DNA of 47,175 nucleotides, taken from assembly GCA_902776185.1 (NCBI GenBank), contig CACYPH010000015.1:1048-48222 (forward strand), given 5' to 3'. The stretch's first letter is position 1. Each line of letters opens with the position of its first letter. A program made the translations under genes and the position numbers. The notes beneath the pieces are model-generated. The model was not told the DNA's origin. It worked only from the letters and a program-made list of their open reading frames with translations, and did no database searches. The DNA is from an uncultured Ruminococcus sp. GTDB taxonomy: Bacteria > Bacillota > Clostridia > Oscillospirales > Acutalibacteraceae. Positions 35,587 through 44,257 of this stretch are shown here, in pieces.

Positions 35587-38500
35587 TCATACCTCATCAA
35601 AGAAAGCGAGCGATGAAAGGGAATCGAATACATTCCTGAGGTAATCCTCGTTGATGATCGGCCATTTGAAGTCAAGTCTGTACAGCGCCTTGGTAGTGAA
35701 GGTGTTATCATAGTCGATGAAGAACTCGACGGTGTTCTGATCCGACGCCTGATAGGAGATCAGCGGCGACACCGCCTCACTGAGTTTTTCGTCGGACAAA
35801 GCAGTGCTGAACGCCTCGGTAAATTCCCGATCGGATACGATCCTGACCGGAACGCCGCTGCGGTTCATCGCCTCGATCACGTCGCCCATCTGGACGCGGT
35901 GACCGTTGGTCGCGTGAAAAACGGTGAAATCACTGTTCGAGGCGGCAAGGGTGACTACCGCCGCAGCAGTACAATCGATCGGCGAGAACTCCACCAACTC
36001 GTCGAGCGCCGCTACGGATATCACGCCCAACGCGGCATAGGCTCTCAGACTGCGCATAAATCCGTTGGTGACGGAGTTGATCTGGAAGAGGCCGTCGCTG
36101 TAGCGGCTCATCAGGTTGCCGACACGGACGATCTTGCCGTCCAGCCCGCGCTCTTCTATCGCTTTGAGCAGGCTTTCTTCCGCCTTGAACTTGGTATAGA
36201 CATATTTGTTATCGAGGTTCTGACCGAAGAACAGTTCGTTCTCGCGGATACGCTTATCCACGCTGAACGCACCGTTGACACTGGTTCCGGCGACGCTGAC
36301 GGTAGATACCTGTACCAGTCGGCGTTTGGTCTCGACGCACAGATCGATCAGGTTCTCTACTCCGTGCCGGTTGATGCGGTCAAGGCTGTCGTCCTGAACG
36401 AAGTGTTTGACGCAGGCGGCGCAGTTGATGACGGTAGAAAAGTCGATCTCCCTGAGCTCCATCACGCCGTCACGGTCGGTGATATCGCCGCCTACGGTAA
36501 AGACCCGCTCGCCGAACAGCTCCTCATACGGCGTCTCGAAGTAGTACATCAGGATATTTTTCAGCTTTTCGTCGGGAGTCATATCGCCCCCGCGCAGCAG
36601 ACAGTAGATTTTCTTATCAGTGCTTTCGATCAAATGCCGGAGTACATGCGCGCCGAGGAAGCCCGTGCCGCCGGTCAGGAGAATATTTCCGAAATCCTCG
36701 CTCCTGATCTCGTCGACATATTCACAGACGTTGTGCGAAAGCGCGGTCGATGCAGATTCTGTTTTTTCCTCTGCCGCAGCAGATTCGGCGCCGGAGGAAC
36801 GGTTGATGTAATGTTCCAGCTCGATCGCGGTGGGGTAATCGAACACATCCTTGAACGCGATCGGCAGATTCTCCGCCATCGCCCGGACGGCTACCTTTGA
36901 GGCGAGCAGAGAGGTGCCGCCGATCTCAAAGAAATCGTCGTCCGCACCGACAGAATCCACGCCGAGGGCATAGGCGAAGATATCACACAGCTGTTTCTGT
37001 AATGCTGTCGCAGGCGCTTTTCCCTGACGCTTCTCCTGCGTGAACTCAGGCTCGGGAAGCGCCTTTTTGTCGATCTTGCCGTTGCTCGTCAGAGGGATCT
37101 CGTCGAGCTGTACAAATACGGACGGTATCATATAATGTGCCAGCGACTGCTTCATATGCGTGACCAGATCGTCTTTTTCGACCTTTGAGCCGTCTGTGGT
37201 GTAGTAGGCGCACAGATACTGCTGCTCGCCCTCTCCTCTGACGATGACGATCGCGTGCTTGACGCCGGGGTATGCGCCCATGACGTTGATGATCTCGTCG
37301 AGCTCCACGCGCAGACCTCTGAGCTTGACCTGATTGTCCAGCCTGCCGAAGAACTCGATCTCGCCTGCGGAATCAATGCGCGCGATATCGCCGGTGCGAT
37401 AGGCGCGCTCACCGTTTACGGTGATGAACGCCGCGGCAGTCTTGTCGGGCAGGTTGACATAGCCTCTGCCGACGCCCAGACCTGAGATGACCAGCTCGCC
37501 CTTTGCGCACATGGGCAGCAGGTTGCCGCACTTGTCAAAGAGATAGGCGCGCACATTGGCGGCGGGAGTACCGATGGTGATATGCTCGGGGCTTTCGACC
37601 ACCTTGGAGATACAGCTGATGGTCGCCTCGGTGGGGCCGTAGCCGTTAACGATGACGGCTTTCGGACTTGCTTTACGCAGTTTGGTATAGAGCGAGGGCG
37701 GGAACGCTTCCGCGCCGAGGTCATACATGCCGATATTCTTCAGCGCCTTTGCCGCCTGAGGAACGTCGAGGACGTTCGCGATAAAGGACGGCGTTCCGGA
37801 GATGACGTCGACATGGTATTGCTCGATCATCTTTGCGAGCAGGAGCGGATTGTGGATCTCATCGTCGCCCGCGACGCACAGCGTCATGCCGTTGCACAGG
37901 GTGATGTGGATCTCCATCAGCGAGAAGTCGAATGAGAATGCCGCTACGGACAAAGCAGTCGAGCCGTAGGATACAAAGTTGACGGTTTCATGGTTGAGGG
38001 GATTGGCGTTGACGAAGTTGCACAGGTTGCCGTGCTCGATCATCACGCCCTTGGGGGTGCCGGTCGAACCGGAGGTATAGATGCAATATACAAGTGAATC
38101 GATCGGGACATCAATATCGGGATCTGTCGTCGCATCATGCCGATACAGCTCGCTGACAGTCAGGGGCTGATAGGATTTACCGTCCAGAAGCGCGCTTCTC
38201 TCGGAAAGGATCTCGTCGGTAGTGATGACGAACCTGCTGCCGGAATCGGTAAGGCAGTAATCGATGCGGTCGTCGGGATACGAGGGGAGCATCGGCAGGA
38301 ACGCGCCGCCGGCCTTGATGATGCCGTACTCTGCGGCGATCGCGTCGACCGTCCTGGGCAAAAGCATTCCCACGGTCTCGCCGACGCAGAGACCTCTGTC
38401 GATCAGGGTATGAGCGATACGGTTCGCCCGATCGTTCAGCTCTCTGTAGGTCAGCTGAACACCGTCCGCGATCACGGCGATCCGATCGGGACAGGCGGCG

Positions 38501-41500
38501 ACCTGACGCTCAAAAAGTCGGTGGACGGTGACTTGTTCGATGGGATAATCGGTCCTGTTAAATTGTGCGAGGGCATCCGCCTGCGATTCGGTCAGGAGAG
38601 AGATCGTGCTCAGATCATCTTTGACGATGAACTCGGAAGCCGCCTTTTCCAGCGCATCGACAAAGCCCGATACGAGCGTTTCACTGAATAGATCGGCGCG
38701 GTATTCTGCCAGAAGCCTCAGCTTGCCGCCGCTGATATATACGTCGACAGACAGCGGGAACTTAGCGGTATCGAGGGTCAGCATATCGAGCTTGCACGGC
38801 TCGCCGCCGATCGACACCTCCTCTGTCATCTCATCCTGATAGGCGACAGAGATATCGGGTTGGATATCATATTCCGCGGCGATCTCGGAGAACGAATAGA
38901 CGTCGTTCTCCATACTGCCGATGAGCTGATCGCCGACGGTACGGACGTATTCGCCGACACTGCATTTCGGATCGATATGGCAGTAGACGGGCAGGGTCTT
39001 GACGAACATACCGGCGCTGCGGACGGTCTCTGAGGCGCTTCTGCCGTTGTAGATTGTGGTAAATACCGCTTCGTCAGAGAAGTTATAGCGGCTGACGGTA
39101 TAGCCGAATACCGCGTTGAAAAACGCGTTCAGCGTCACGCCCGAACGATCGCACCACGCGCGGATCGGCGCGATAGGCGTATCGGTCTGCTTGGTCAAAA
39201 AGCCCGAGCTTTCTTCGCTGTCATTCCTGTCACCCTTCGGCAGACAGTCGGAGTCACAGCCCTTGAAGATGCTGTCGTAGTATTCCTTTGCCTTGGAGTA
39301 GCTGTCGGAATGGCGCTTTTCCTCTTCCTCAAGCGCCATCTCAAAGCCGGTGAAGCTTTCCTTTTCGACAGCCTTGCCGTCATAGGCGTCGGCGATATCC
39401 TGTAACAGGACCGCCGCGCTCGCGCCGTCAAAAACGATATGGTGGAAGTCGAGGAACAGATAATTCCCCGCTTTTGTCTGATAGATCACCGCTCTGCACA
39501 GCTTGTCGCCCATGAGGTTATAGGGGCGCACCAGCGCGTCCTGAGAGGGGAGGGCGTCGATCTGTTCCATGCTGACGGCAACAAGCGCGCTTTCGTCACG
39601 CTTGGCGCGGATATCGCCGCTGTCGTTCATGAACAGAGTGGTATGCAGATACGGATGTGCCTTGAGAGCGGTATCAACAGCCCCTTTGAGGCGCATCAGG
39701 TCGATTCCCTCGCTCAACGTCACAAGGAAGGGGATATTATACATCGTGGTGTCGGGACTTGCGATACAGGCGACAAAGATCCCGTTCTGCGTCTGGGTGA
39801 TCGGGTAGTCGGGCAGGATATCATAGGCCTTTGCTTTCTCGGCGCTTGTCAGGAATTTTTCGAGCGACTGTATGGTATTGTATTTGCGCAGGTCGCTGAT
39901 GGCGACCGGTACGTCAAATGCCTTGGACAGCAGGACATTCAGCTTGATCGCGCCGATAGAGGTCAGCCCCGCGTCAAAGATATCGGTGGTGATGCCGAAC
40001 GCTTCGGTGCCGATCACGCCGGCGATACAATCAAAGATCTTCTGCTGGACTTTGTTCTCGGGCGGGATGGTATCCTCTGCCTGTTTTTCGGGAACGGGCA
40101 GAGCGCGCTTGTTGACCTTTTGATTCTGGTTGAGCGGGATGCGATCGATCTGCATCGTGACGGCAGGTACCATATACGGGGGCTTCTCGGCAAGGATAAA
40201 GGCGTTCAGCGCGTCGACGTCTACCGTATCGTCCGATACGACATATGCCGCGATGAACTTGCCGCCGCCCGCTTCGTCAAACGCCTGGACGGTCGCGTCC
40301 TTGATGCCTTTGAACTTGCGGATGATGCCCTCGACCTCGCTGAGCTCGATGCGGAAGCCGCGGATCTTGACCTGTCCGTCATTTCTGCCGACGAAATCGA
40401 TGACGCCGTTCGGGAGCATACGGACAATATCGCCCGTGCGATAGGCGCGCTCATAGCCGGGTTTATCGCTAAACGGATTGCGGATGAAGGCTTTTTCGTT
40501 CTGATCGGGACGATTGAGGTATCCTCTGCCGACCTGATGCCCCGCAACGATCAGCTCGCCGGGAACACCCGGGGGCAGTCGGCGCAGGCGGTTGTCAACG
40601 ACATACTGCTTGAGGTTATCCAGCGGTCTGCCGATCGGGACGCGCTCATAAAGACGGTCGACCCTGTAGAGATTGGTGAAGATGGTACACTCGGTCGGAC
40701 CGTAAGCGTTGTAGAATTCATAGCCTGTCGGCGGCTCGATGGGAACGAGCTTTTCGCCGCCGGTAGAGAGATAATGCGGATAATCGGCGTCCGGGAACAG
40801 ATCGGCATACTGTCTGCCGACCTGAGTGGTCATGAAACTGTGGGTGATCTTGTTTTCGGTGAAATACCGATTGATCGCGAGCAGGTCGAGGCGGATCTCC
40901 TCGGCAATGATATGCAGCTCGGCGCCGCTTGTCAGCGCGGGATACATATCCATCATGTTCGCGTCAAAGCCGTAGCTTGCGTATGCAGCGACACGGCAGT
41001 TTTCGTCCAGCTTGTAGAAGTCGCGGTACCATGCACAGAAGCAGCACAGGTTATGATGCTCCAGCATCACGCCTTTCGGAACGCCTGTCGAGCCGGAAGT
41101 GTACAGCATGATATATTTGTCAGTCGGATCGGGTTTGCAGTCGAGCTTTTCTACCGCTTCAAGCGCAGGGATCTCGTCAATATACAGCACGGGTCCGTCG
41201 TAGTTCGGCAGCTTGTCCATCAGATCTCTGTCAGCGATCAGATATTTTGCGTCAGCGTCCTTGATCATGAATTCCAGACGATCCACCGGATAGCTGGGGT
41301 CGAGCGGCTGATATGCCGCGCCTGATTTGAGTACGCCGATCGAGGCGACCGCCATATATTCACTCCTCGGGATCAGCACGGAAACGACGTCTTCTTTTGT
41401 GACGCCCTTATCCGTCAGATATGCCGCGATGTTTTCCGTCATTCGATCCAGCTTACCGTAGGTCAGGCGGCGGTCGAGATAAACGACAGCAGTATGATCG

Positions 41501-42819
41501 GGTGATTTCTCCGCCTGTCGGCGCAGGAGTGTCACCATGTCGGTGATCTCGTAGTCTTTTTCAAGAAGGTTGTTTTCGTCGAGCTTTTTGCGCTGATGAT
41601 CGGTCAGCATATCGATATCGGCGAGTGTTTCGGCAGAAAGCATGTCGAGCAGGATCTTGTCCATGCTCTCGAGCATCATTTCGATGATCTCGTCGTTGTA
41701 GAGGCTCTGGTCATACTCGGCATATGCGGTAAAACGACCGTTCTCGCGGCGAACCGTCAGCTCAAAGCCGCTTTTCGGATCTTTCATCGGCAGCAGCTCT
41801 ACAGCAACGCTGTCATCGCCCAGCGGTACTTTGTGGATCAGATCACCCTGATAGGCGAACAGCACCGTCGGGTTGAGCTTGAATTCGGCGGAAAAATCCG
41901 CGAAGGAATACAGATCATTCTCACGATTCAGGGTAATATGCTCGTCGAGCTTTTTGAGAAATCTGCCGACTTTTTCGTCATCCTTGATCTCGGCATAAAC
42001 GGGATAGGTTTTGACGAACATACCGATGCTGTTCATCAGCCTCTTGTCCCTGCCATGATGGACGGTAGAATACAGCACCTGTTCGCTGCCGGTGTGCTTT
42101 GACAACAGATAAGAGAACGCAGCGTTGAAAACGGTACTGAGCTTGACGCCGTTTTGCTTCGCCAAAGCCTTGAGCGCGTCAGAATCCACGGACGCAAAAG
42201 AATATTTCAGCTCCTTCATCTCATGCGCGCGTGTATTGCTGTCTGTAAAGAAAGGCGTATCGGTATCCACGCCGTCAAAGACGCTCTGATAATACGCCCT
42301 TGCCGCGGTATATTCCTCACTTTTCAGACGCTTTGACTCTTCGAGGGAAAAATCATTCGCACTGAAGCTCTCGGACAGAGGCGCCTCGCCGCGATAGGCG
42401 CGGTTGATCTCAGCGAGAAAAACACCGTTTGAGGTACCGTCAAATATAATGTGGTGGATATCATAGAACAGATATAGTCCCAAAGGCGTCGTGACAATAA
42501 AAAAGCGGTACAGACGATCGCAGTGTAAATCAAACGGCTTGACATAATCATAGGGATCAAAGACGTCTGTTGTTACACGCTGTATCTGTACCTCTTCATT
42601 TCGCAGATATTTATACACTTCGCCGTTTTCGTCGACGCCGAAGGATGTAAACAGGCATGGATGAGCATCGACTGCCGTGCGGATCGCCCGCTCCAGCCTG
42701 TCGATATCCATGTGATCGGGCAGACCTATCAGCAGCGGGAGATTATAGGCGCAGTCCCCGCTTGATATCTGCTCGATATAAATACCGTATTCGGTTTTCG
42801 AAAGTGGATATCTTTTCAT
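35587..42819 (-). CDS. dimodular NRPS, C-A-T-C-A-T-R, reductive release
   Basis: 2410 residues. C1 (about 1-430) has the active motif HHIIFDG; as an N-terminal condensation domain it may load an acyl starter. A1 (about 450-900) has YTSGSTGVPKG, NAYGPTE and YRTGDIV; T1 carries its pantetheine Ser in GLTSIG (about 953). C2 (about 1005-1440) has HHIVFDG; A2 (about 1460-1910) has YTSGSTGTPKG, NGYGPTE and YRTGDIA; T2 has Ser in GGTSLL (about 1970). The end is a thioester reductase (about 2040-2410) with GGTGFLG and YVYTKFK, so the product should leave as an aldehyde. This order matches gut Clostridial NRPSs known to make dipeptide aldehydes or pyrazinones, for example the ruminopeptin pathway of R. 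bromii. My reading of the pocket residues (A1 D-A-M-F-L-T-A-I-F, A2 D-F-M-S-Y-L-G-I-S) fits no code I know. No phosphopantetheinyl transferase lies in the window. Confidence 0.93.
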   Translation of the reverse strand: MKRYPLSKTEYGIYIEQISSGDCAYNLPLLIGLPDHMDIDRLERAIRTAVDAHPCLFTSFGVDENGEVYKYLRNEEVQIQRVTTDVFDPYDYVKPFDLHCDRLYRFFIVTTPLGLYLFYDIHHIIFDGTSNGVFLAEINRAYRGEAPLSESFSANDFSLEESKRLKSEEYTAARAYYQSVFDGVDTDTPFFTDSNTRAHEMKELKYSFASVDSDALKALAKQNGVKLSTVFNAAFSYLLSKHTGSEQVLYSTVHHGRDKRLMNSIGMFVKTYPVYAEIKDDEKVGRFLKKLDEHITLNRENDLYSFADFSAEFKLNPTVLFAYQGDLIHKVPLGDDSVAVELLPMKDPKSGFELTVRRENGRFTAYAEYDQSLYNDEIIEMMLESMDKILLDMLSAETLADIDMLTDHQRKKLDENNLLEKDYEITDMVTLLRRQAEKSPDHTAVVYLDRRLTYGKLDRMTENIAAYLTDKGVTKEDVVSVLIPRSEYMAVASIGVLKSGAAYQPLDPSYPVDRLEFMIKDADAKYLIADRDLMDKLPNYDGPVLYIDEIPALEAVEKLDCKPDPTDKYIMLYTSGSTGVPKGVMLEHHNLCCFCAWYRDFYKLDENCRVAAYASYGFDANMMDMYPALTSGAELHIIAEEIRLDLLAINRYFTENKITHSFMTTQVGRQYADLFPDADYPHYLSTGGEKLVPIEPPTGYEFYNAYGPTECTIFTNLYRVDRLYERVPIGRPLDNLKQYVVDNRLRRLPPGVPGELIVAGHQVGRGYLNRPDQNEKAFIRNPFSDKPGYERAYRTGDIVRMLPNGVIDFVGRNDGQVKIRGFRIELSEVEGIIRKFKGIKDATVQAFDEAGGGKFIAAYVVSDDTVDVDALNAFILAEKPPYMVPAVTMQIDRIPLNQNQKVNKRALPVPEKQAEDTIPPENKVQQKIFDCIAGVIGTEAFGITTDIFDAGLTSIGAIKLNVLLSKAFDVPVAISDLRKYNTIQSLEKFLTSAEKAKAYDILPDYPITQTQNGIFVACIASPDTTMYNIPFLVTLSEGIDLMRLKGAVDTALKAHPYLHTTLFMNDSGDIRAKRDESALVAVSMEQIDALPSQDALVRPYNLMGDKLCRAVIYQTKAGNYLFLDFHHIVFDGASAAVLLQDIADAYDGKAVEKESFTGFEMALEEEEKRHSDSYSKAKEYYDSIFKGCDSDCLPKGDRNDSEESSGFLTKQTDTPIAPIRAWCDRSGVTLNAFFNAVFGYTVSRYNFSDEAVFTTIYNGRSASETVRSAGMFVKTLPVYCHIDPKCSVGEYVRTVGDQLIGSMENDVYSFSEIAAEYDIQPDISVAYQDEMTEEVSIGGEPCKLDMLTLDTAKFPLSVDVYISGGKLRLLAEYRADLFSETLVSGFVDALEKAASEFIVKDDLSTISLLTESQADALAQFNRTDYPIEQVTVHRLFERQVAACPDRIAVIADGVQLTYRELNDRANRIAHTLIDRGLCVGETVGMLLPRTVDAIAAEYGIIKAGGAFLPMLPSYPDDRIDYCLTDSGSRFVITTDEILSERSALLDGKSYQPLTVSELYRHDATTDPDIDVPIDSLVYCIYTSGSTGTPKGVMIEHGNLCNFVNANPLNHETVNFVSYGSTALSVAAFSFDFSLMEIHITLCNGMTLCVAGDDEIHNPLLLAKMIEQYHVDVISGTPSFIANVLDVPQAAKALKNIGMYDLGAEAFPPSLYTKLRKASPKAVIVNGYGPTEATISCISKVVESPEHITIGTPAANVRAYLFDKCGNLLPMCAKGELVISGLGVGRGYVNLPDKTAAAFITVNGERAYRTGDIARIDSAGEIEFFGRLDNQVKLRGLRVELDEIINVMGAYPGVKHAIVIVRGEGEQQYLCAYYTTDGSKVEKDDLVTHMKQSLAHYMIPSVFVQLDEIPLTSNGKIDKKALPEPEFTQEKRQGKAPATALQKQLCDIFAYALGVDSVGADDDFFEIGGTSLLASKVAVRAMAENLPIAFKDVFDYPTAIELEHYINRSSGAESAAAEEKTESASTALSHNVCEYVDEIRSEDFGNILLTGGTGFLGAHVLRHLIESTDKKIYCLLRGGDMTPDEKLKNILMYYFETPYEELFGERVFTVGGDITDRDGVMELREIDFSTVINCAACVKHFVQDDSLDRINRHGVENLIDLCVETKRRLVQVSTVSVAGTSVNGAFSVDKRIRENELFFGQNLDNKYVYTKFKAEESLLKAIEERGLDGKIVRVGNLMSRYSDGLFQINSVTNGFMRSLRAYAALGVISVAALDELVEFSPIDCTAAAVVTLAASNSDFTVFHATNGHRVQMGDVIEAMNRSGVPVRIVSDREFTEAFSTALSDEKLSEAVSPLISYQASDQNTVEFFIDYDNTFTTKALYRLDFKWPIINEDYLRNVFDSLSSLAFFDEV

Positions 42820-42822
42820 GGT

Positions 42823-43122
42823 TTATTCCTCGATATGCAGTATCTTTGTAAAACCGGTGAGATTAATGATGGTTCTGACATTCTTGGTCAGCCCTTTGAG
42901 TACCAGTCCGTCCTTCTTGGCCATTGCGCGATGGGTAGCTACGATCGCTCTCATCCCCGCAGACGAGATGTATTCGACTCCGGTCATGTCGAAGATCACT
43001 TTGTCCGCATGCGGCTCGATCTCAGTGAATTTCGTTTCCAGCTCGGGAGCGGTCAGTGTGTCGATCCTTCCGCTGATCGTAAAGGTGTAGGTGTTGCTTT
43101 CGGATGTGACAGATAAATTCAT
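42823..43122 (-). CDS. STAS-domain anti-sigma-factor antagonist (RsbV/SpoIIAA-like)
   Basis: 99 residues from MNLSVTSESNTYTF, with AAGGAGAG 8 bases upstream; a longer frame has no SD. Complete STAS fold: FTISGRIDTLTAPELETKF, the phosphorylation segment VIFDMTGVEYISSAGMRAIV with Ser-Ser, and LTGFTKILHIEE at the end. In the classic partner switch an RsbW-type kinase phosphorylates this Ser and a SpoIIE/RsbU phosphatase removes the phosphate. It is the first gene of the NRPS operon, ending 3 bases before the NRPS start, whose SD lies in its last codons. Both enzyme types are encoded downstream in the same operon, but no sigma factor is. Confidence 0.9.
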   Translation of the reverse strand: MNLSVTSESNTYTFTISGRIDTLTAPELETKFTEIEPHADKVIFDMTGVEYISSAGMRAIVATHRAMAKKDGLVLKGLTKNVRTIINLTGFTKILHIEE

Positions 43123-43177
43123 ATGATTCTCTCCTTTGCGTTTCTTACTTATAGAATACGACAATGTTTACACTGTA

Positions 43178-43206
43178 ATTATACAGCATCGATGGTGTAA
43201 TGACAA
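43178..43206 (-). promoter_or_regulatory. promoter of the NRPS operon with operator-like repeats
   Basis: On the minus strand TTGTCA (43201-43206), 17-base spacer, TATAAT (43178-43183). Inverted repeats surround it: TTACAC/GTGTAA (43168-43173 with 43195-43200) and, within them, CTGTA-ATTA-TACAG over the -10. A repressor bound there would block the polymerase. The leader is about 50 bases. Confidence 0.75.
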
Positions 43207-43229
43207 GCAAAATATCAAAGATGACAATG

Positions 43230-43391
43230 AAAAATAAGTCTTATTTATATGCTCTTTACAATGCTGTCAGGAACGAGAGCCTGCGGGATTCTTTTTTATT
43301 TGGCAATATTGAAAATCAGCTGGACGAAAACGGTTCTGCTGTTTCTGATCTTTTTCAACAGTACGTAGGTTGGCGTGGCATTTTTGCCTGA
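43230..43391 (+). CDS. possible small protein, 53 aa, unknown
   Basis: MKNKSYLYALYNAVRNESLR opens a short frame ending YVGWRGIFA. It is divergent from the NRPS operon and followed 53 bases later by a good plus-strand terminator, which supports a transcript here. There is no clear SD and no family that I recognise. It could be a gene remnant. Confidence 0.3.
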   Translation, partial: KNKSYLYALYNAVRNESLRDSFLFGNIENQLDENGSAVSDLFQQYVGWRGIFA

Positions 43392-43444
43392 GGATTTGCT
43401 GCGATTCATCCTTTGCGCTTGCCTTATATTTCGAACACAACCTC

Positions 43445-43468
43445 CGAGGAGAAACTCCTCGTTTTTTT
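43445..43468 (+). terminator. intrinsic terminator
   Basis: CGAGGAG (43445-43451), loop AAA, CTCCTCG (43455-43461), then seven T. A textbook plus-strand terminator, 22 bases before the consensus promoter at 43491. Confidence 0.85.
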
Positions 43469-43490
43469 ATGCCGATGTAATGCAGAATGA

Positions 43491-43519
43491 TTGACAGAAA
43501 AAACTATGTCATTTATAAT
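43491..43519 (+). promoter_or_regulatory. perfect consensus sigma-A promoter
   Basis: TTGACA (43491-43496), exactly 17 bases, TATAAT (43514-43519). Both hexamers match the consensus fully. It drives the broken PAP2-like frame and, by read-through, the small protein at 43722. Confidence 0.85.
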
Positions 43520-43550
43520 AATATCAACATTCGTAAAACAAGAGAGGATC

Positions 43551-43718
43551 ATGGGGAATACGTTTTATTTTGAATGGGAAGTCTAGCCCATGCAGTGGAT
43601 CCAATCATGGCCCGGCTCTGTCGATACGGCGACCGCGTCTTCAAGCGCAAGGGATGATTGCGCTATATTGATCTCTATCACAGCGGCGAAATGTTTTGAA
43701 CACAAAAATGAGGAGTAA
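43551..43718 (+). pseudogene. remnant of a PAP2-type phosphatase N-terminus
   Basis: AGAGAGGA precedes ATG 43551, which reads MGNTFYFEWEV and then a TAG (43584-43586). In the same frame follows MQWIQSWPGSVDTATASSSA. F-Y-F-x-W-E-V-x-L-M-x-W-x-Q-S is the typical beginning of Clostridial PAP2-family membrane phosphatases, which act on undecaprenyl or other lipid phosphates. After about 30 residues the resemblance ends, and the frame stops 3 bases before the next gene. The promoter and SD are intact, so the loss looks recent or the start now serves as a leader for 43722. The assignment rests on a short segment. Confidence 0.5.
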
Positions 43719-43721
43719 AGC

Positions 43722-44054
43722 ATGAATCATCAATCAAACCAAGCAACGATATATATCGGACTGAATGATTCCGAGACCGGAGTTCAAAAATACGATTCAC
43801 AAAAGTACCTTTCGATCCTAAAAAACACTTGTCGAAACTACGAGGTCGCTTTTGCAGTTCAGGAGATCAACGGTGGGTATTTTCACAAAGACGGTCGCTA
43901 TACGGAAGAAAACACCTTGATGCTCAGACTGATCGATGTTCCGGAGAAAACCGTTACAGAGCTTGCAAAGGACTTATGTGCTTTCTTCCATCAGGAGAGC
44001 GTGATGGTCACATCTTCACCTGTTTCAGTGGTTTTTATAAAGGAAAAGATCTGA
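43722..44054 (+). CDS. small protein, ferredoxin-like fold suspected, unknown function
   Basis: 110 residues, SD GAGGAG 6 bases before the ATG, no signal peptide. It begins NHQSNQATIYIGLNDSETG, then YLSILKNTCRNYEVAFAVQEINGGYF, ENTLMLRLIDVPEKTV, LAKDLCAFFHQESVMVTSSPVSVVFI. The strand-helix-strand order with a closing Q-E-S-V-M-V-T-S-S-P-V resembles DUF3574-like proteins, which are uncharacterised, but the likeness is weak. It is transcribed from the consensus promoter at 43491 through the PAP2 remnant. Confidence 0.65.
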   Translation: MNHQSNQATIYIGLNDSETGVQKYDSQKYLSILKNTCRNYEVAFAVQEINGGYFHKDGRYTEENTLMLRLIDVPEKTVTELAKDLCAFFHQESVMVTSSPVSVVFIKEKI

Positions 44055-44235
44055 ATATAGGATCAGCAGCCGCAAAGAATGAACATGATATAAGAATTCA
44101 ACAAGAAACAGAATAGCGGATACGCAAAAGAGCTCTTCACCCGTTGTTAAAACCGTCCCCGCTGATTCTCAGGCTGAGGATACGGATAAGACTGCATCAT
44201 CAAGATCGAAGAGGCGAATAATCACACAGTCAAAA

Positions 44236-44257
44236 AGGAGGATATCATGTCATGATG
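44236..44257 (+). promoter_or_regulatory. SD with two-codon minigene overlapping the HD-kinase start
   Basis: AGGAGG (44236-44241) is best spaced for ATG 44247, but that frame is ATG-TCA-TGA and stops at once. Its TGA overlaps the ATG at 44252 (ATGATG) from which the HD-kinase frame runs. Ribosomes would have to restart or choose the more distant ATG. Confidence 0.5.

Noticed and set aside
39439..41325. Plus-strand open frame of 628 residues inside the NRPS gene
   Set aside because: Antisense shadow of adenylation and condensation domains; repeated low-content residues and no SD.
44092..44251. Open Ser/Thr/Lys-rich plus-strand frame between the small protein and the HD-kinase
   Set aside because: It has no start codon with an SD and looks like a disordered linker or chance open frame; too short and unspecific to call a gene remnant.
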